A stretch of 64,000 bases of DNA from Pedomonas sp051304405 (lineage in GTDB: Bacteria > Pseudomonadota > Alphaproteobacteria > Sphingomonadales > Sphingomonadaceae). Positions 6,129 through 14,082 of this stretch are shown one piece after another. The stretch is taken from NCBI RefSeq assembly GCF_051304405.1, contig NZ_JBPPGG010000001.1, positions 1 through 64,000 on the forward strand, in the 5' to 3' direction. A model generated the notes under the pieces. The model was not told the DNA's origin. It ran no database searches and was given only the letters and a program-made list of their open reading frames with translations. A program made the translations under genes and the position numbers. The first letter of the stretch is position 1. Every line of letters starts with the position of its first letter.

Positions 6129-9128
6129 TCAGGCGCCCCGGAAGGCGGCCTTGTAGGTTCTCATGAAGCTCTCGATGCGGTCGATTTCCGTCAGCGCTTC
6201 GGAGAGGCCCGACAGCCCGGCGGCTCCCGGCCCATCGGGCGCGGTGATGATGTCGAAGGCCGACCCCAGCGCGTCGCCCTTCATCGCCGCGCCGTAGCTG
6301 GCGCGCAGCTGGGCGAGCGCTGCCTGGTCCGACAGCATGACGGACGCCACGGCCGCCCGCATCACCAGCCGGCGCTGGTCCTTGTCGAGCCCGGCCCCCG
6401 CCTTGGGAAGCGTGGTCTTCAGAATGTCGGACAGCTTCTGCCAGTCCTTCTGCTTCCAGTAGGCATCCGCCAGCAGCAGCTTTGCCTCCGCGCTGTCGTC
6501 CGTATCGAGAATGGCCTCGGCTTCGTCGGCGCGGTCCAGTTCGAGCAGCGCGCGCGCCTCCACCCGGTTGCGTTCCTTGCGGATATCCTCCGGCATGACC
6601 CGCTGGCGCGTGGCGCGCAGCACGCCGATGGCCTGCTCGGGCGCGCCGTTCATCAGGTGGATCATGGCGAGCTGGGACGCAACCGCGGCCTGCGGCACGC
6701 CCTCCAGCCGGTATTTCACCTGATGCTCCAGAAGGCTCGCTGCCCGGTCGTAGAGATCAACGCTCACCAGCCGCTCGGCCAGCTTGCGGATCATCGCGTC
6801 CCCTTCGGCGCCGAGAGGCGTCAGGTCGCGGAAATCGTAGTAGAGCCCGAGCGCCTGCGCCGGGGGCATGGCGTCCGCGCCGCCTTCGAGGAACAGGTCG
6901 CGGAACACGTCGGCCATGCGGTCCGCGATGGCGTGGGTGCGCGGTGACGGCTTGAAGTAGTTCACCGCCTGCCGCAGCCCTGTCAGGGCACTGCGCGGAT
7001 CGCCCGATTGCAGGTAGAGCTCGCCCAGACGCTCCAGCAGGGACAGCTCGAAATCATCGCCGCGCCAGGCGAAGCGCAGCCGGTCGAGCCGGTCGATGGC
7101 GTCCTTCACGCTGATGCTCTTGCGCGCCAGCTCATCCTCGGTCAGCGCCAGCGTTGCCATGGCGTTGATGCGCCGCCCGCCGAGGCTCCGGGCGGTGGAG
7201 AATTCCGCCGCCGCCTTGGCCCGGTCGCCCGCCCGCGCCGCCAGCACGCCGCGCCAGTAGGCGGCCTCGGCCCGCACCTGCGCGCTGTACTCGGGCTTCT
7301 CCAGCCCCTCCAGATCACGCCGGGCAATGGCGCCGCCGCCCAGCGCCATGTCGGCCCGCACCGCCGCCAGGCGGAACTGCGCCCGCTGCTCCGGCTCGTA
7401 GAGCGCCAGAACGTCCGCGCCCACCGCATAGGCCGCCAGCGCTTCCGCCGGGCGCTGCATCGCCTCCAGCACCAGCGAGCGCCACAGCAGCGCCTCCGGC
7501 TCGTGCTCTAGGATCGGGTGGCCCAGATCCTCATAGGCGTCGCTCAGCTGGTTCAGGCGCATCCGGGCATAGCCGCGCGCCGCGCGGAACAGCGGAACAT
7601 TCTTCAGCTCCGGCTCCAGCTGCACCATGCGCTCCAGCACGCCAAGCGCATCCGCCGCCATGCCGTTGCCCAGGTAGAACTGCGCCAGGGCCCAGCGCTG
7701 TTCCTGCTGATGCTCGGGCGCCGCCATGCTCAGCGTGTAAAGCAGGTCCGCCTTGCGCTGGCTGTAGGGAATGCGGGTGTCGCCCGCCCACGCCTTGAGG
7801 TCGATGAGCCGGGCGCGGCCCACCGTGCCGTCATCGCGCGTGAAGTAGCCGCGCGTCGCCAGTTCGGCCTTCGTCGCCTCCAGCCCGAGGAAGGCGACGC
7901 CGTTGGCATGGCGCACCGCCTTGACCGTCGTGCTGGCGGGCTTCACCGCAATGCCCTGTACCGAGGGCATCACCCTGCCGCCCGGGTAGTCGCGCGAGTC
8001 CAGCACGCCTGCGCTCGCCGCCGAAATCGGCACCAGAATAAGGGGCTTGTTGTCGCTGGGATCGGCCATCTCGATCGGCATCCCCGGCTCGGGCACATGG
8101 GCGAACAGGCGCACGCCCGCCACCGGATCATGCTGGCGGGAGAAGGTCACCGGCTCGCGCGGCAGCATCTCCCGGTCCTTCAGCTCCAGCGACCAGACCG
8201 TGCCGTCGCGCTGCAACCCGACGCCGATCCCCGGCCGGATGCGGAACCGCAGCACCGTCGCCCCCGGCGCGCTCACCCGCTCCACGCGGCGCACCCGGTC
8301 TCCGGTCGCGGCTTCCAGCGCGGGATTGGTCACCTCGTGCAGGCCGGACCACGCAAGCACCAGCGTGTCGCCGCGCGCGTAGGCCGCCGCCGGCACGATG
8401 TCGGGGAACGCATAGCGAATGGCGACGCCATGCGGCACCGGCTCCACCTTGCCGAGCACAGCCTTGCTTTCAACGCGGGCGTTGGCCGCCTTGAGCGCCT
8501 CGTCCATCTGCATGCGGATCAGCGGCCCGGCCGCTTCCTCCGCCTTCTGGCGCCGCTCGGCCTGCGCCTTCGCCCGTGCCTCGGCTTCCGCCGCCGCCCT
8601 GGCCTTGAGCGCCGCCAGCTGCTCGAGCACGAACGCGTCCTCGTGCCCTTCCGGCGCGCCCCCCTTCCTGTCGGCGGCTGCGGTTTTGGCGGGCACGGTT
8701 TTTGGCGTCGCTGCCTTGGCGTCGGGCGCGTTGCTCTGCGGGGCGTCCGCGCCGTCCTTCACGTCGAGGACGATCTTGCCGCCCGAGCGGTAGTGATGCA
8801 GTCCCGCCCCTGCAGTCGCCTTGAAGCGCAGCACCGTGCTGCCGCCCTCGCGGCTGAGGCGCGGCTCCGACACCCGGTTCAGCCGGAACCGGCGAATGGC
8901 CTCAAGGCTCAGGTCGCCATCTGCCTTGAAGGTGACAACCAGTTCGTCACCCGACAGGCGGACGTCATAATCAACGGGCCGGGGCCACTCGAACACAAGG
9001 CGGGAGTAGCCCGCATGGTTGGCCCCGCGCACGGCCACGGTCTCGACCGCCCCGGCGGGCGTCCCCCACACCGCGGACAGCAGGCAGAGCGCGGCAATGC
9101 TGCGGTTGAGGGTGGATCGGCGGCTCAC
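6129..9128 (-). CDS. periplasmic AMIN-like/TPR protein of the motility cluster
   Basis: 999 aa with a signal peptide (residues 1-27, cleavage near PAGAVE). Residues 30-125 form an AMIN-like beta domain (SRLVFEWPRPVDYDV, VLRFKATAGAGLHHYR, KIVLDVKDG). A second related segment lies at about 225-320 (HGVAIRYAFPDIVPAAAYAR, VLRFRIRPGIGVGL). They are joined by an Ala/Lys/Arg-rich coiled linker. From about 465 to 960 there are many degenerate TPR repeats. AMIN domains target envelope complexes to peptidoglycan or poles, so a large periplasmic scaffold is likely. It is the last gene of cheZ-OmpA-like-MotB-like-TPR, overlapping the MotB-like gene by four bases. Similar genes accompany flagellar clusters in other alphaproteobacteria; the exact role is not known to me. 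Confidence 0.75.
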   Translation of the reverse strand: MSRRSTLNRSIAALCLLSAVWGTPAGAVETVAVRGANHAGYSRLVFEWPRPVDYDVRLSGDELVVTFKADGDLSLEAIRRFRLNRVSEPRLSREGGSTVLRFKATAGAGLHHYRSGGKIVLDVKDGADAPQSNAPDAKAATPKTVPAKTAAADRKGGAPEGHEDAFVLEQLAALKARAAAEAEARAKAQAERRQKAEEAAGPLIRMQMDEALKAANARVESKAVLGKVEPVPHGVAIRYAFPDIVPAAAYARGDTLVLAWSGLHEVTNPALEAATGDRVRRVERVSAPGATVLRFRIRPGIGVGLQRDGTVWSLELKDREMLPREPVTFSRQHDPVAGVRLFAHVPEPGMPIEMADPSDNKPLILVPISAASAGVLDSRDYPGGRVMPSVQGIAVKPASTTVKAVRHANGVAFLGLEATKAELATRGYFTRDDGTVGRARLIDLKAWAGDTRIPYSQRKADLLYTLSMAAPEHQQEQRWALAQFYLGNGMAADALGVLERMVQLEPELKNVPLFRAARGYARMRLNQLSDAYEDLGHPILEHEPEALLWRSLVLEAMQRPAEALAAYAVGADVLALYEPEQRAQFRLAAVRADMALGGGAIARRDLEGLEKPEYSAQVRAEAAYWRGVLAARAGDRAKAAAEFSTARSLGGRRINAMATLALTEDELARKSISVKDAIDRLDRLRFAWRGDDFELSLLERLGELYLQSGDPRSALTGLRQAVNYFKPSPRTHAIADRMADVFRDLFLEGGADAMPPAQALGLYYDFRDLTPLGAEGDAMIRKLAERLVSVDLYDRAASLLEHQVKYRLEGVPQAAVASQLAMIHLMNGAPEQAIGVLRATRQRVMPEDIRKERNRVEARALLELDRADEAEAILDTDDSAEAKLLLADAYWKQKDWQKLSDILKTTLPKAGAGLDKDQRRLVMRAAVASVMLSDQAALAQLRASYGAAMKGDALGSAFDIITAPDGPGAAGLSGLSEALTEIDRIESFMRTYKAAFRGA

Positions 9129-9670
9129 TGTTCCGTCCCTCCGATCTCGACCGCAAGGGCGGGCAGCCCTTCGCGCACGACAACGCGCGGCTGCGGCAGC
9201 CCGGCGGCCGCGAGCCGGTCCGCCAGCTGCTGGGCCTGCGCGCCCGCGTCGGCCCAGGCGACAGGCGCGGCCGACGTCGCCCCGCCCCGCACGGCAACCG
9301 CCGCGCCGCTGCGGCGCAGCAGGTCGGCAAGGTCCGCGACGGTTGCATCCGTGAGCGCCGCGCCGTCGAGCGAAAGGCGCGCGGTTGCGCCCTCGGCCAC
9401 GACCCCGCCGTGGGCGAGCGCCGGCATGTCATCGATGCGGGTTTTGAGCCATGTGGCCCAGTAGTTGCCGCTGTGCGTCTCGGGCGTGAGCGCCGGCGAC
9501 GCGGCGGCTGCCACCGCCCCACCTGGCCGGAACACCTTGCGGATGGAGGCAAGCGCCCCTTCCCGCTGGCCCGCCGGCACGACTTCCAGGCCGTAGGCCA
9601 GCACGAGGAAGCACAGAAGAATGCTGAGCATGTCGGCAAGGGACATCATCCAGGACGAACGGGCCGTCAT
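9125..9670 (-). CDS. short MotB-like inner-membrane protein
   Basis: 181 aa. The N-terminus (WMMSLADMLSILLCFLVLAYG) matches the MotB transmembrane helix, including the proton-binding Asp in the ADM position (residue 13) and the preceding S-W. MotB proteins are about 250-320 aa with a C-terminal OmpA peptidoglycan-binding domain. Here the C-terminal 80 residues look OmpA-like (ARLSLDGAALTDATVADLADLL, then ADRLAAAGL) but lack the usual NxxLSxxRA motif. It could be a modified stator B subunit or an accessory that borrows the stator helix. Overlaps both neighbours by four bases; no motA is nearby. Confidence 0.65.
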   Translation of the reverse strand: MTARSSWMMSLADMLSILLCFLVLAYGLEVVPAGQREGALASIRKVFRPGGAVAAAASPALTPETHSGNYWATWLKTRIDDMPALAHGGVVAEGATARLSLDGAALTDATVADLADLLRRSGAAVAVRGGATSAAPVAWADAGAQAQQLADRLAAAGLPQPRVVVREGLPALAVEIGGTEQ

Positions 9671-10173
9671 TGCTCTTCCCCCTGGCCCTGGGCCGCGAGT
9701 CCGAAACGGGCGCCTTCGTCCGCCCGGTAGGTGCCGATTTCCACCCGCGCCGGGTCAGCGCCCGATGCCGCCAGCGCCGCAACGACGGCCGCCACCCGCG
9801 CCGCGGTCACCTCCGCGCGGCCGCCCGGCGGCAGGATGTCGAGGCGGAGCACCGTGTCCGGCCGCAGGGTTGCCGACTGTTCGGAGAACAGGCGCAGCCA
9901 GCGGCTGCCCGCGTCCGTCAGCGCGGCGGAGTCGCCCTCGAAGAAAACCCCCGGAATGGCCTCCCGCATCGCGGGCCGGTCGCCGGGAGCGAAGGTCTGC
10001 GAAAACGGCGCGAGGCGCCAGTCCGGCACCGGCTCCCGTGCCTCCTGCGCCTTGCCCTGCGGATGCTGGTGGGCGGTGACAAGCAGCGCGGTGAACATGG
10101 CGACCAGGGCCAGCCACACCGCTGCCATCAGGCCGTTTTGGCCCGTCGAGACGGAGGGTGCGGGTGTCGCCAT
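9667..10173 (-). CDS. OmpA-like membrane protein paired with the MotB-like protein
   Basis: 168 aa. One membrane helix at residues 14-33 (GLMAAVWLALVAMFTALLVT) without the MotB Asp. The C-terminal half shows an OmpA/MotB-type fold: FFEGDSAALTDAGSRWLRLF, a LRLDILPPGG strand and an ARVAAVVAALAASGADPARVE helix-strand. The D-x-x-R peptidoglycan ligands are not evident. It follows cheZ by nine bases and overlaps the MotB-like gene by four, so the two very probably act together. Confidence 0.55.
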   Translation of the reverse strand: MATPAPSVSTGQNGLMAAVWLALVAMFTALLVTAHQHPQGKAQEAREPVPDWRLAPFSQTFAPGDRPAMREAIPGVFFEGDSAALTDAGSRWLRLFSEQSATLRPDTVLRLDILPPGGRAEVTAARVAAVVAALAASGADPARVEIGTYRADEGARFGLAAQGQGEEQ

Positions 10174-10182
10174 GGTCCTGTC

Positions 10183-10833
10183 TTAGTCGAAGCTCGCCAG
10201 CAGAGCGTCGATATCGTCCTGATTGTTGCCCTGGCCTTCCAGCGACGGGCCGTTGAGCAACTCCTTGGGGTTGACCGGCTCGCCCTGTTCGTCGCGATGA
10301 ATGACCTTCTCGCTGCGCACGGACTGGTCGCCCACCGCCTCGGCGAGCTGGCCCAGCTTTTCCTCGATGTGCTTGAGCACGCGCACCACCTTTGTGACGC
10401 GCTGGCCGGTGATGTCCTGGAAGCTGGAGGCTTCGTAGATCCGCATGGCGATGGCGCTCAGCCGCTCGGAGAGTTCGCCCTCCACGTCACCGGCGATGGC
10501 GGTCACCTCGTCGGCGCAGTCCATGATCTGGGTGGCGGCGGACTCGGTGTGCTGCACGATGGCGTCCAGCTCGTCGGTCGCGCCCGGAATGTCGTGCTTG
10601 GAGAGCGCGTTGGGCTGGATCGAGGCGATTTCCGCCTTGGCCGCGCCGATGAAGTCCACCAGTTCCTTGAGTTCGCCCCCGATCTTCAGGGCCGCCAGTT
10701 CCAGCTCTCCCTGCATGGTGGAAACCATCGACGCCACCAGTTCCGGGATATCGCGCACCTTGACATTCTCTCCCCGCTCCTGCCGGAGCGCTTCAATCCG
10801 TTCCTTAAGAGTGGCTGTCGCAAGGCCTGACAT
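10183..10833 (-). CDS. cheZ: chemotaxis protein phosphatase CheZ
   Basis: 216 aa. The central long helical hairpin contains the catalytic region DITGQRVTKVVRVL (CheZ consensus D-x-T-G-Q-x-I/V). The last residues NNQDDIDALLASFD match the C-terminal CheY-binding peptide. CheZ speeds dephosphorylation of CheY-P. The ATG at 10833 has GGAGAG nine bases upstream; the frame stays open to 10983, with another ATG at 10881. CheZ is less common in alphaproteobacteria than in gammas. It heads the string leading to the OmpA-like, MotB-like and TPR genes. Confidence 0.9.
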   Translation of the reverse strand: MSGLATATLKERIEALRQERGENVKVRDIPELVASMVSTMQGELELAALKIGGELKELVDFIGAAKAEIASIQPNALSKHDIPGATDELDAIVQHTESAATQIMDCADEVTAIAGDVEGELSERLSAIAMRIYEASSFQDITGQRVTKVVRVLKHIEEKLGQLAEAVGDQSVRSEKVIHRDEQGEPVNPKELLNGPSLEGQGNNQDDIDALLASFD

Positions 10834-11051
10834 TTCCGTACTCTCCACGACGTTTCCTGGCTTGGCCGGTCGGGCCGTCATTGCGTCAATTGGTAAAGAG
10901 AGGACAGTAAAGGGCAAGTTAATGACGTGCCGATTGCACCGTGTCCCCCCGGCAAAACCGCCGCGTTCAACCACCGCCTGCAACGGCCCGGCGAGAGGGC
11001 GGACCGGGCCTGCTCCGCCGCAACTGGCGCCGCTCTTCCTGCCGCTCTGTC
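10834..11051. promoter_or_regulatory. intergenic region between motE and cheZ
   Basis: 218 bp upstream of cheZ. Contains an ftr-like element CCGGCAAAACCGCCG at 10949-10963 similar to those near the flagellins, but I find no good -24/-12 match here. It may drive cheZ and the downstream module separately from the fliL operon. Confidence 0.35.
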
Positions 11052-11687
11052 TCAGCTCGCGGTGTTGGCGCGTTCGGCGAGCGCCATGGTCAGCGACTTG
11101 GCAGCGTCCGGGTTCATCTCCGCGAGGATGGCCGCCATCTTGGCCTCCTTCATGCGGTGGGCAACCGCCAGCTGCACGTTGATGTCGAGGCGCTCGAAAA
11201 TGCGCGCGGCGTCGCGCGGCTTCATGGTCTCGTAGACCTTCACCAGCGAGGCGAACTGCTTGCTCGCCTGCTCGTCCCGAACGCCGGTCAGCTCCTTCAG
11301 CTGGGCCTCAAGCTGGCGCAGCTCGGCGATCTTGGCGTCCACGCGCTTCTCCGCCGCTTCCAGCAGACGCTCGCGCATTTCGAGGTCGTCCTTGCTGGTC
11401 GTGGTCTTGGCGCGCTGCCTGGCCATGTCTTCGAGCAGATCAGCCTCCACCCGGTTCTGGGGCGGTGCCGCCCTGGCGAGCTGCTGCGCGGGCGCGGCGT
11501 TGGCACCACCGGAGGCGGCCGCCCGCTTCACCGGAGTCTGCGCCGTCTGTGCTGTCTGCGCCTGCGCGGCGGCCGGCTCGTTGCCGGGCGCGCGGGCGAT
11601 CACGTCCGCGACGTTGACGAGGAAAATCCCCGCCCCTGCCGCAAGCATCAGGGGAAAGGGTCGAAACGAGACAGGCCAGGCCTTCAT
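11052..11687 (-). CDS. motE: MotE-family periplasmic motility protein (MgtE-N-like)
   Basis: 211 aa. An N-terminal membrane anchor/signal (residues 10-28), an Ala/Pro-rich stretch, a long coiled coil (EMRERLLEAAEKRVDAKIAELRQLEAQLKEL), then a C-terminal domain with MKPRDAARIFERLDINVQLAVAHRMKEAKMA and ILAEMNPDAA. This is the MgtE-N-like repeat of the MotE family, which in rhizobia acts as chaperone of the periplasmic motor protein MotC. MotC is not in the window. Follows the DUF6468 gene by 12 bases. Confidence 0.85.
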   Translation of the reverse strand: MKAWPVSFRPFPLMLAAGAGIFLVNVADVIARAPGNEPAAAQAQTAQTAQTPVKRAAASGGANAAPAQQLARAAPPQNRVEADLLEDMARQRAKTTTSKDDLEMRERLLEAAEKRVDAKIAELRQLEAQLKELTGVRDEQASKQFASLVKVYETMKPRDAARIFERLDINVQLAVAHRMKEAKMAAILAEMNPDAAKSLTMALAERANTAS

Positions 11688-11699
11688 GAAACCGTGTCC

Positions 11700-12119
11700 T
11701 TACCGCAGGCCATCGAGCGCGCGCAGCCGCGGCTGCGCCTTGGCGGCAGCCCCGGCCGGGGTGCCAAGCGGCGTGACCTCCGCCTTGGGGCGAACCGCCG
11801 CCGCCGCGCCGGAGAGCCCTTCCTCCAGACGCCGGGCCAGATCCTCACCCGCCTGGGTGATGATGACCAGCTCGTCCGCCAGCGCCCGGCCCTTGGTGAC
11901 CCGCTCCCGCAGCGAGGACTCCACCTCCTGCGCGGCGGCCTTGAGCGCATGGACGCTGTTTTCCGCCTGAGCGACCGTCGCGGTCAGCGTGCGGATCATG
12001 GTCTCCATGTGAACCCGCTCCTCGCGCAGCGCGGCCAGCCGCCGGTTGAGAATGAAGCCGCCCGTCAGGGCCGCCAGCAGCATCAGGCACAAGACAACGT
12101 CCATGATCCAGCCGAGCAT
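11700..12119 (-). CDS. DUF6468 membrane protein (PflI-like flagellar positioning factor)
   Basis: 139 aa. One N-terminal membrane helix (residues 4-24, DVVLCLMLLAALTGGFILN), a coiled-coil middle (LREERVHMETMIRTLTATVAQAE, VESSLRERVTKG), and a disordered Ala/Pro tail. This is the architecture of the DUF6468 family, which includes Caulobacter PflI, a bitopic protein placing the flagellum at the pole. The position between fliM and motE is the usual one. Function in this organism is inferred from the family. Confidence 0.75.
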   Translation of the reverse strand: MLGWIMDVVLCLMLLAALTGGFILNRRLAALREERVHMETMIRTLTATVAQAENSVHALKAAAQEVESSLRERVTKGRALADELVIITQAGEDLARRLEEGLSGAAAAVRPKAEVTPLGTPAGAAAKAQPRLRALDGLR

Positions 12120-12130
12120 CCTGCCTCTCC

Positions 12131-13258
12131 TTAGAACTTGCCGTTTGTCGCGCGGATCTGCACCGCGATCTTCTTGCCGGAACGGCCCAGCCGGCCGCTG
12201 AGCAGGGAAACATCGCCACAGCGCAGATCAACGCTGTCCTTCGCCGTGGCGTTGAAAACCAGGGTCTGCCCCACCTTGAAGTTCATCACCTCGCTCAGCA
12301 GCATGGTCTGCTCGTCGAGCACCGCGTTCAGCTCGATGCGGGTGCGCCACAGCTCGGTTGCCAGGTGGGTTTCCCAGATGCTGTCGCGGCCGAACTTCTC
12401 GCCCATGAACCGCTGGAGCAGCAGCTCGCGGATGGGCTCGAGCGTGGCGTAGGGGAACAGCATTTCCAGCTTGCCGCCGCGATCCTCCATGTCCACCCGC
12501 AGGCGGATGACGACCGCCGCGTTGGTCGGGCGGGCGATGGAGGCGAAGCGCGGGTTGGTCTCGATGCGGTCGAAGCGGAACTGCACCTTGGACAGCGGCT
12601 CGAACGCCGCCGCCATGTCGTTGAGGATGACATCGATCATCCGCTCGACCAGATTGGTCTCGATGGTGGTATAGGGCCGCCCCTCGATCCGCATGGGCGC
12701 CGTGCCGCGCCGGCCGCCGAGCAGCACGTCCACGATGGAGTAGATCAGGCTCGAGTCCACGGTCATCAGGCCGTAGTTGTCCCACTCGACGGCCTGGAAC
12801 ACGCCCATCATGGCGGGCAGCGGCACCGAGTTCAGATAGTCGCCGAACCGCACCGAGGAAATATTGTCGAGGCTGACCTCGATGTTGTCCGACGTGAAAT
12901 TCCGCAGCGAGGTCGTCATCATGCGAACCAGACGGTCGAAGATGACGTCCAGCATCGGCAGGCGCTCGTAGGAGACGAGGCTGGAGTTGATGATGGCGTG
13001 AATGCCGGTGCGGGCGGTCTCCTCGTCCTCGCCGTCGAAGCCGAGGAGGCTGTCGATCTCGTCCTGGTCAAGCACACGTCCGGCCTGCACGGACGCCAGA
13101 AGTTCATCCTCCTCCTGCTCGGCCATCTTCTCCCACTGGGCGGCGATGTCCTCGTCGGCCGCCTTTTCCTCGGCCATGGCCGCCCATTCGGCCGCCAGGG
13201 CGTCGTCGTCGGGTCCGCCGCCGGGTTCGTCGGAAGGGATGTCGTTTTCCTCGATCAT
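12131..13258 (-). CDS. fliM: flagellar motor switch protein FliM
   Basis: 375 aa. The CheY-P binding motif DEIDSLLGF is at about residues 66-74. It is preceded by an unusual 60-residue acidic extension with two similar stretches (AAEWAAMAEEKA, AAQWEKMAEQEE). The middle domain shows SLVSYERLPMLDVIFDRLVR, FGDYLNSVPLPAMMGVF and LLGGRRGTAPMRIEGRPYT; the C-terminal FliN-homology (SpoA) domain ends VQIRATNGKF. FliM is part of the cytoplasmic C-ring, sets rotation direction and links to FliG. It starts two bases after fliL stops. Confidence 0.97.
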   Translation of the reverse strand: MIEENDIPSDEPGGGPDDDALAAEWAAMAEEKAADEDIAAQWEKMAEQEEDELLASVQAGRVLDQDEIDSLLGFDGEDEETARTGIHAIINSSLVSYERLPMLDVIFDRLVRMMTTSLRNFTSDNIEVSLDNISSVRFGDYLNSVPLPAMMGVFQAVEWDNYGLMTVDSSLIYSIVDVLLGGRRGTAPMRIEGRPYTTIETNLVERMIDVILNDMAAAFEPLSKVQFRFDRIETNPRFASIARPTNAAVVIRLRVDMEDRGGKLEMLFPYATLEPIRELLLQRFMGEKFGRDSIWETHLATELWRTRIELNAVLDEQTMLLSEVMNFKVGQTLVFNATAKDSVDLRCGDVSLLSGRLGRSGKKIAVQIRATNGKF

Positions 13259-13260
13259 CG

Positions 13261-13788
13261 CTACTGAACCAGCATTTCCTTGAACAGGACGTCATTGATC
13301 CTGAACGGCGCGATGGTGGTGTTGACCTGCCGCAGCAGCTCCTCCTTCAGGCGGAACATGCCGGCCGAACCGGACAGATCGTCGATCCTGAGTTCGCGCA
13401 GGTAGACCTGGAAGCTGTCGGCGATGCGGGGCATCTGCTTTCGAATCGCGTCGGCCTGCGCTTCGCCGCTGACCTCCAGCGCGATCGAGAGCTTGAGGAA
13501 GCTGCTGTTCCGGTCCGTCGACTTCAGGTTCACCAGAATGTCCGGCAGGTCGACATAGACGACCTCCGCGCCCGCGCTGCTCGCAGCGACAATCGCGGCG
13601 GGGTCCGCCGTCTTCGACCCATCCTTGTCGCCGAAGTAGAGGGTTGCGGCCGTGCCGCCACCGACGAGCAGAAGCAGAACCGGCGCCGCGACCATCACGA
13701 TGCGCTTGCCGCTCCACTTCTTGCGCTTCAGTTCGCCTTCCGCCTCGATGTCGGAAACAAGGCCACCGAGACCACTGTCTTCTGCCAT
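13261..13788 (-). CDS. fliL: flagellar basal-body-associated protein FliL
   Basis: 175 aa. Basic N-terminus, one membrane helix (residues 28-52, IVMVAAPVLLLLVGGGTAATLYF) and a periplasmic SPFH-like domain beginning VVYVDLPDILVNL and ending RINDVLFKEMLVQ, both typical of FliL. FliL rings surround and support the stator units. First gene of the fliL-fliM-DUF6468-motE operon, divergent from flgF. Confidence 0.95.
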   Translation of the reverse strand: MAEDSGLGGLVSDIEAEGELKRKKWSGKRIVMVAAPVLLLLVGGGTAATLYFGDKDGSKTADPAAIVAASSAGAEVVYVDLPDILVNLKSTDRNSSFLKLSIALEVSGEAQADAIRKQMPRIADSFQVYLRELRIDDLSGSAGMFRLKEELLRQVNTTIAPFRINDVLFKEMLVQ

Positions 13789-13850
13789 TCGCGCCCCTCA
13801 CGGACCAGGTGCAGCCTGTCGCTGCGTTCCCGCAAGCTAAGGCCTCAAGG

Positions 13851-13865
13851 TTAACAACCTCTTGA
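13851..13865. promoter_or_regulatory. possible CtrA box upstream of fliL
   Basis: TTAA-N7-TTGA, one mismatch from the CtrA consensus, 63 bp upstream of fliL. In Caulobacter fliLM is a CtrA-controlled class II operon; here the match is imperfect. Confidence 0.4.
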
Positions 13866-13915
13866 TTGATGTGAGCGGAACCGCGCCCGGGCCCGGCGCC
13901 GCGGGGGCAGCGCAC

Positions 13916-13956
13916 CCCGGCAAAAGGGGCAGAACCGGCCCGGCAAAAAATGACCG
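13916..13956. promoter_or_regulatory. pair of FlbD/ftr-like elements upstream of flgF
   Basis: CCCGGCAAAAGGGGC at 13916-13930 and CCCGGCAAAAAATGACCG at 13939-13956, about 65-100 bp upstream of the sigma-54 promoter of flgF. That is where FlbD enhancer sites (ftr) sit in Caulobacter. The same core recurs near the flagellin promoters. Confidence 0.55.
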
Positions 13957-14017
13957 CCCGCCCCCTCTCCGCCGCTCTGTCTTTCCTCAAACCCGCGGAA
14001 ATCCGCCATTTCCAGAG

Positions 14018-14034
14018 TTGGCACGAGGCTTGCT
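14018..14034 (+). promoter_or_regulatory. sigma-54 promoter of flgF-flgG-flgA-flgH
   Basis: TTGGCACGAGGCTTGCT: -24 GG and -12 GC separated by exactly 10 bases, near-perfect consensus. It lies 50 bp before the flgF ATG. Confidence 0.85.
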
Positions 14035-14082
14035 TGGGTTGTGGCGAGCATTTGCGAACGCCGCCAAAAGGGATGGCAGACC

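Noticed and set aside
7518..9464. 648-codon plus-strand frame over the AMIN/TPR gene
   Set aside because: Shadow of the TPR gene; composition is non-protein-like.
10900..11051. sigma-54 promoter for cheZ
   Set aside because: Candidate GG/GC pairs have wrong spacing or poor flanks.
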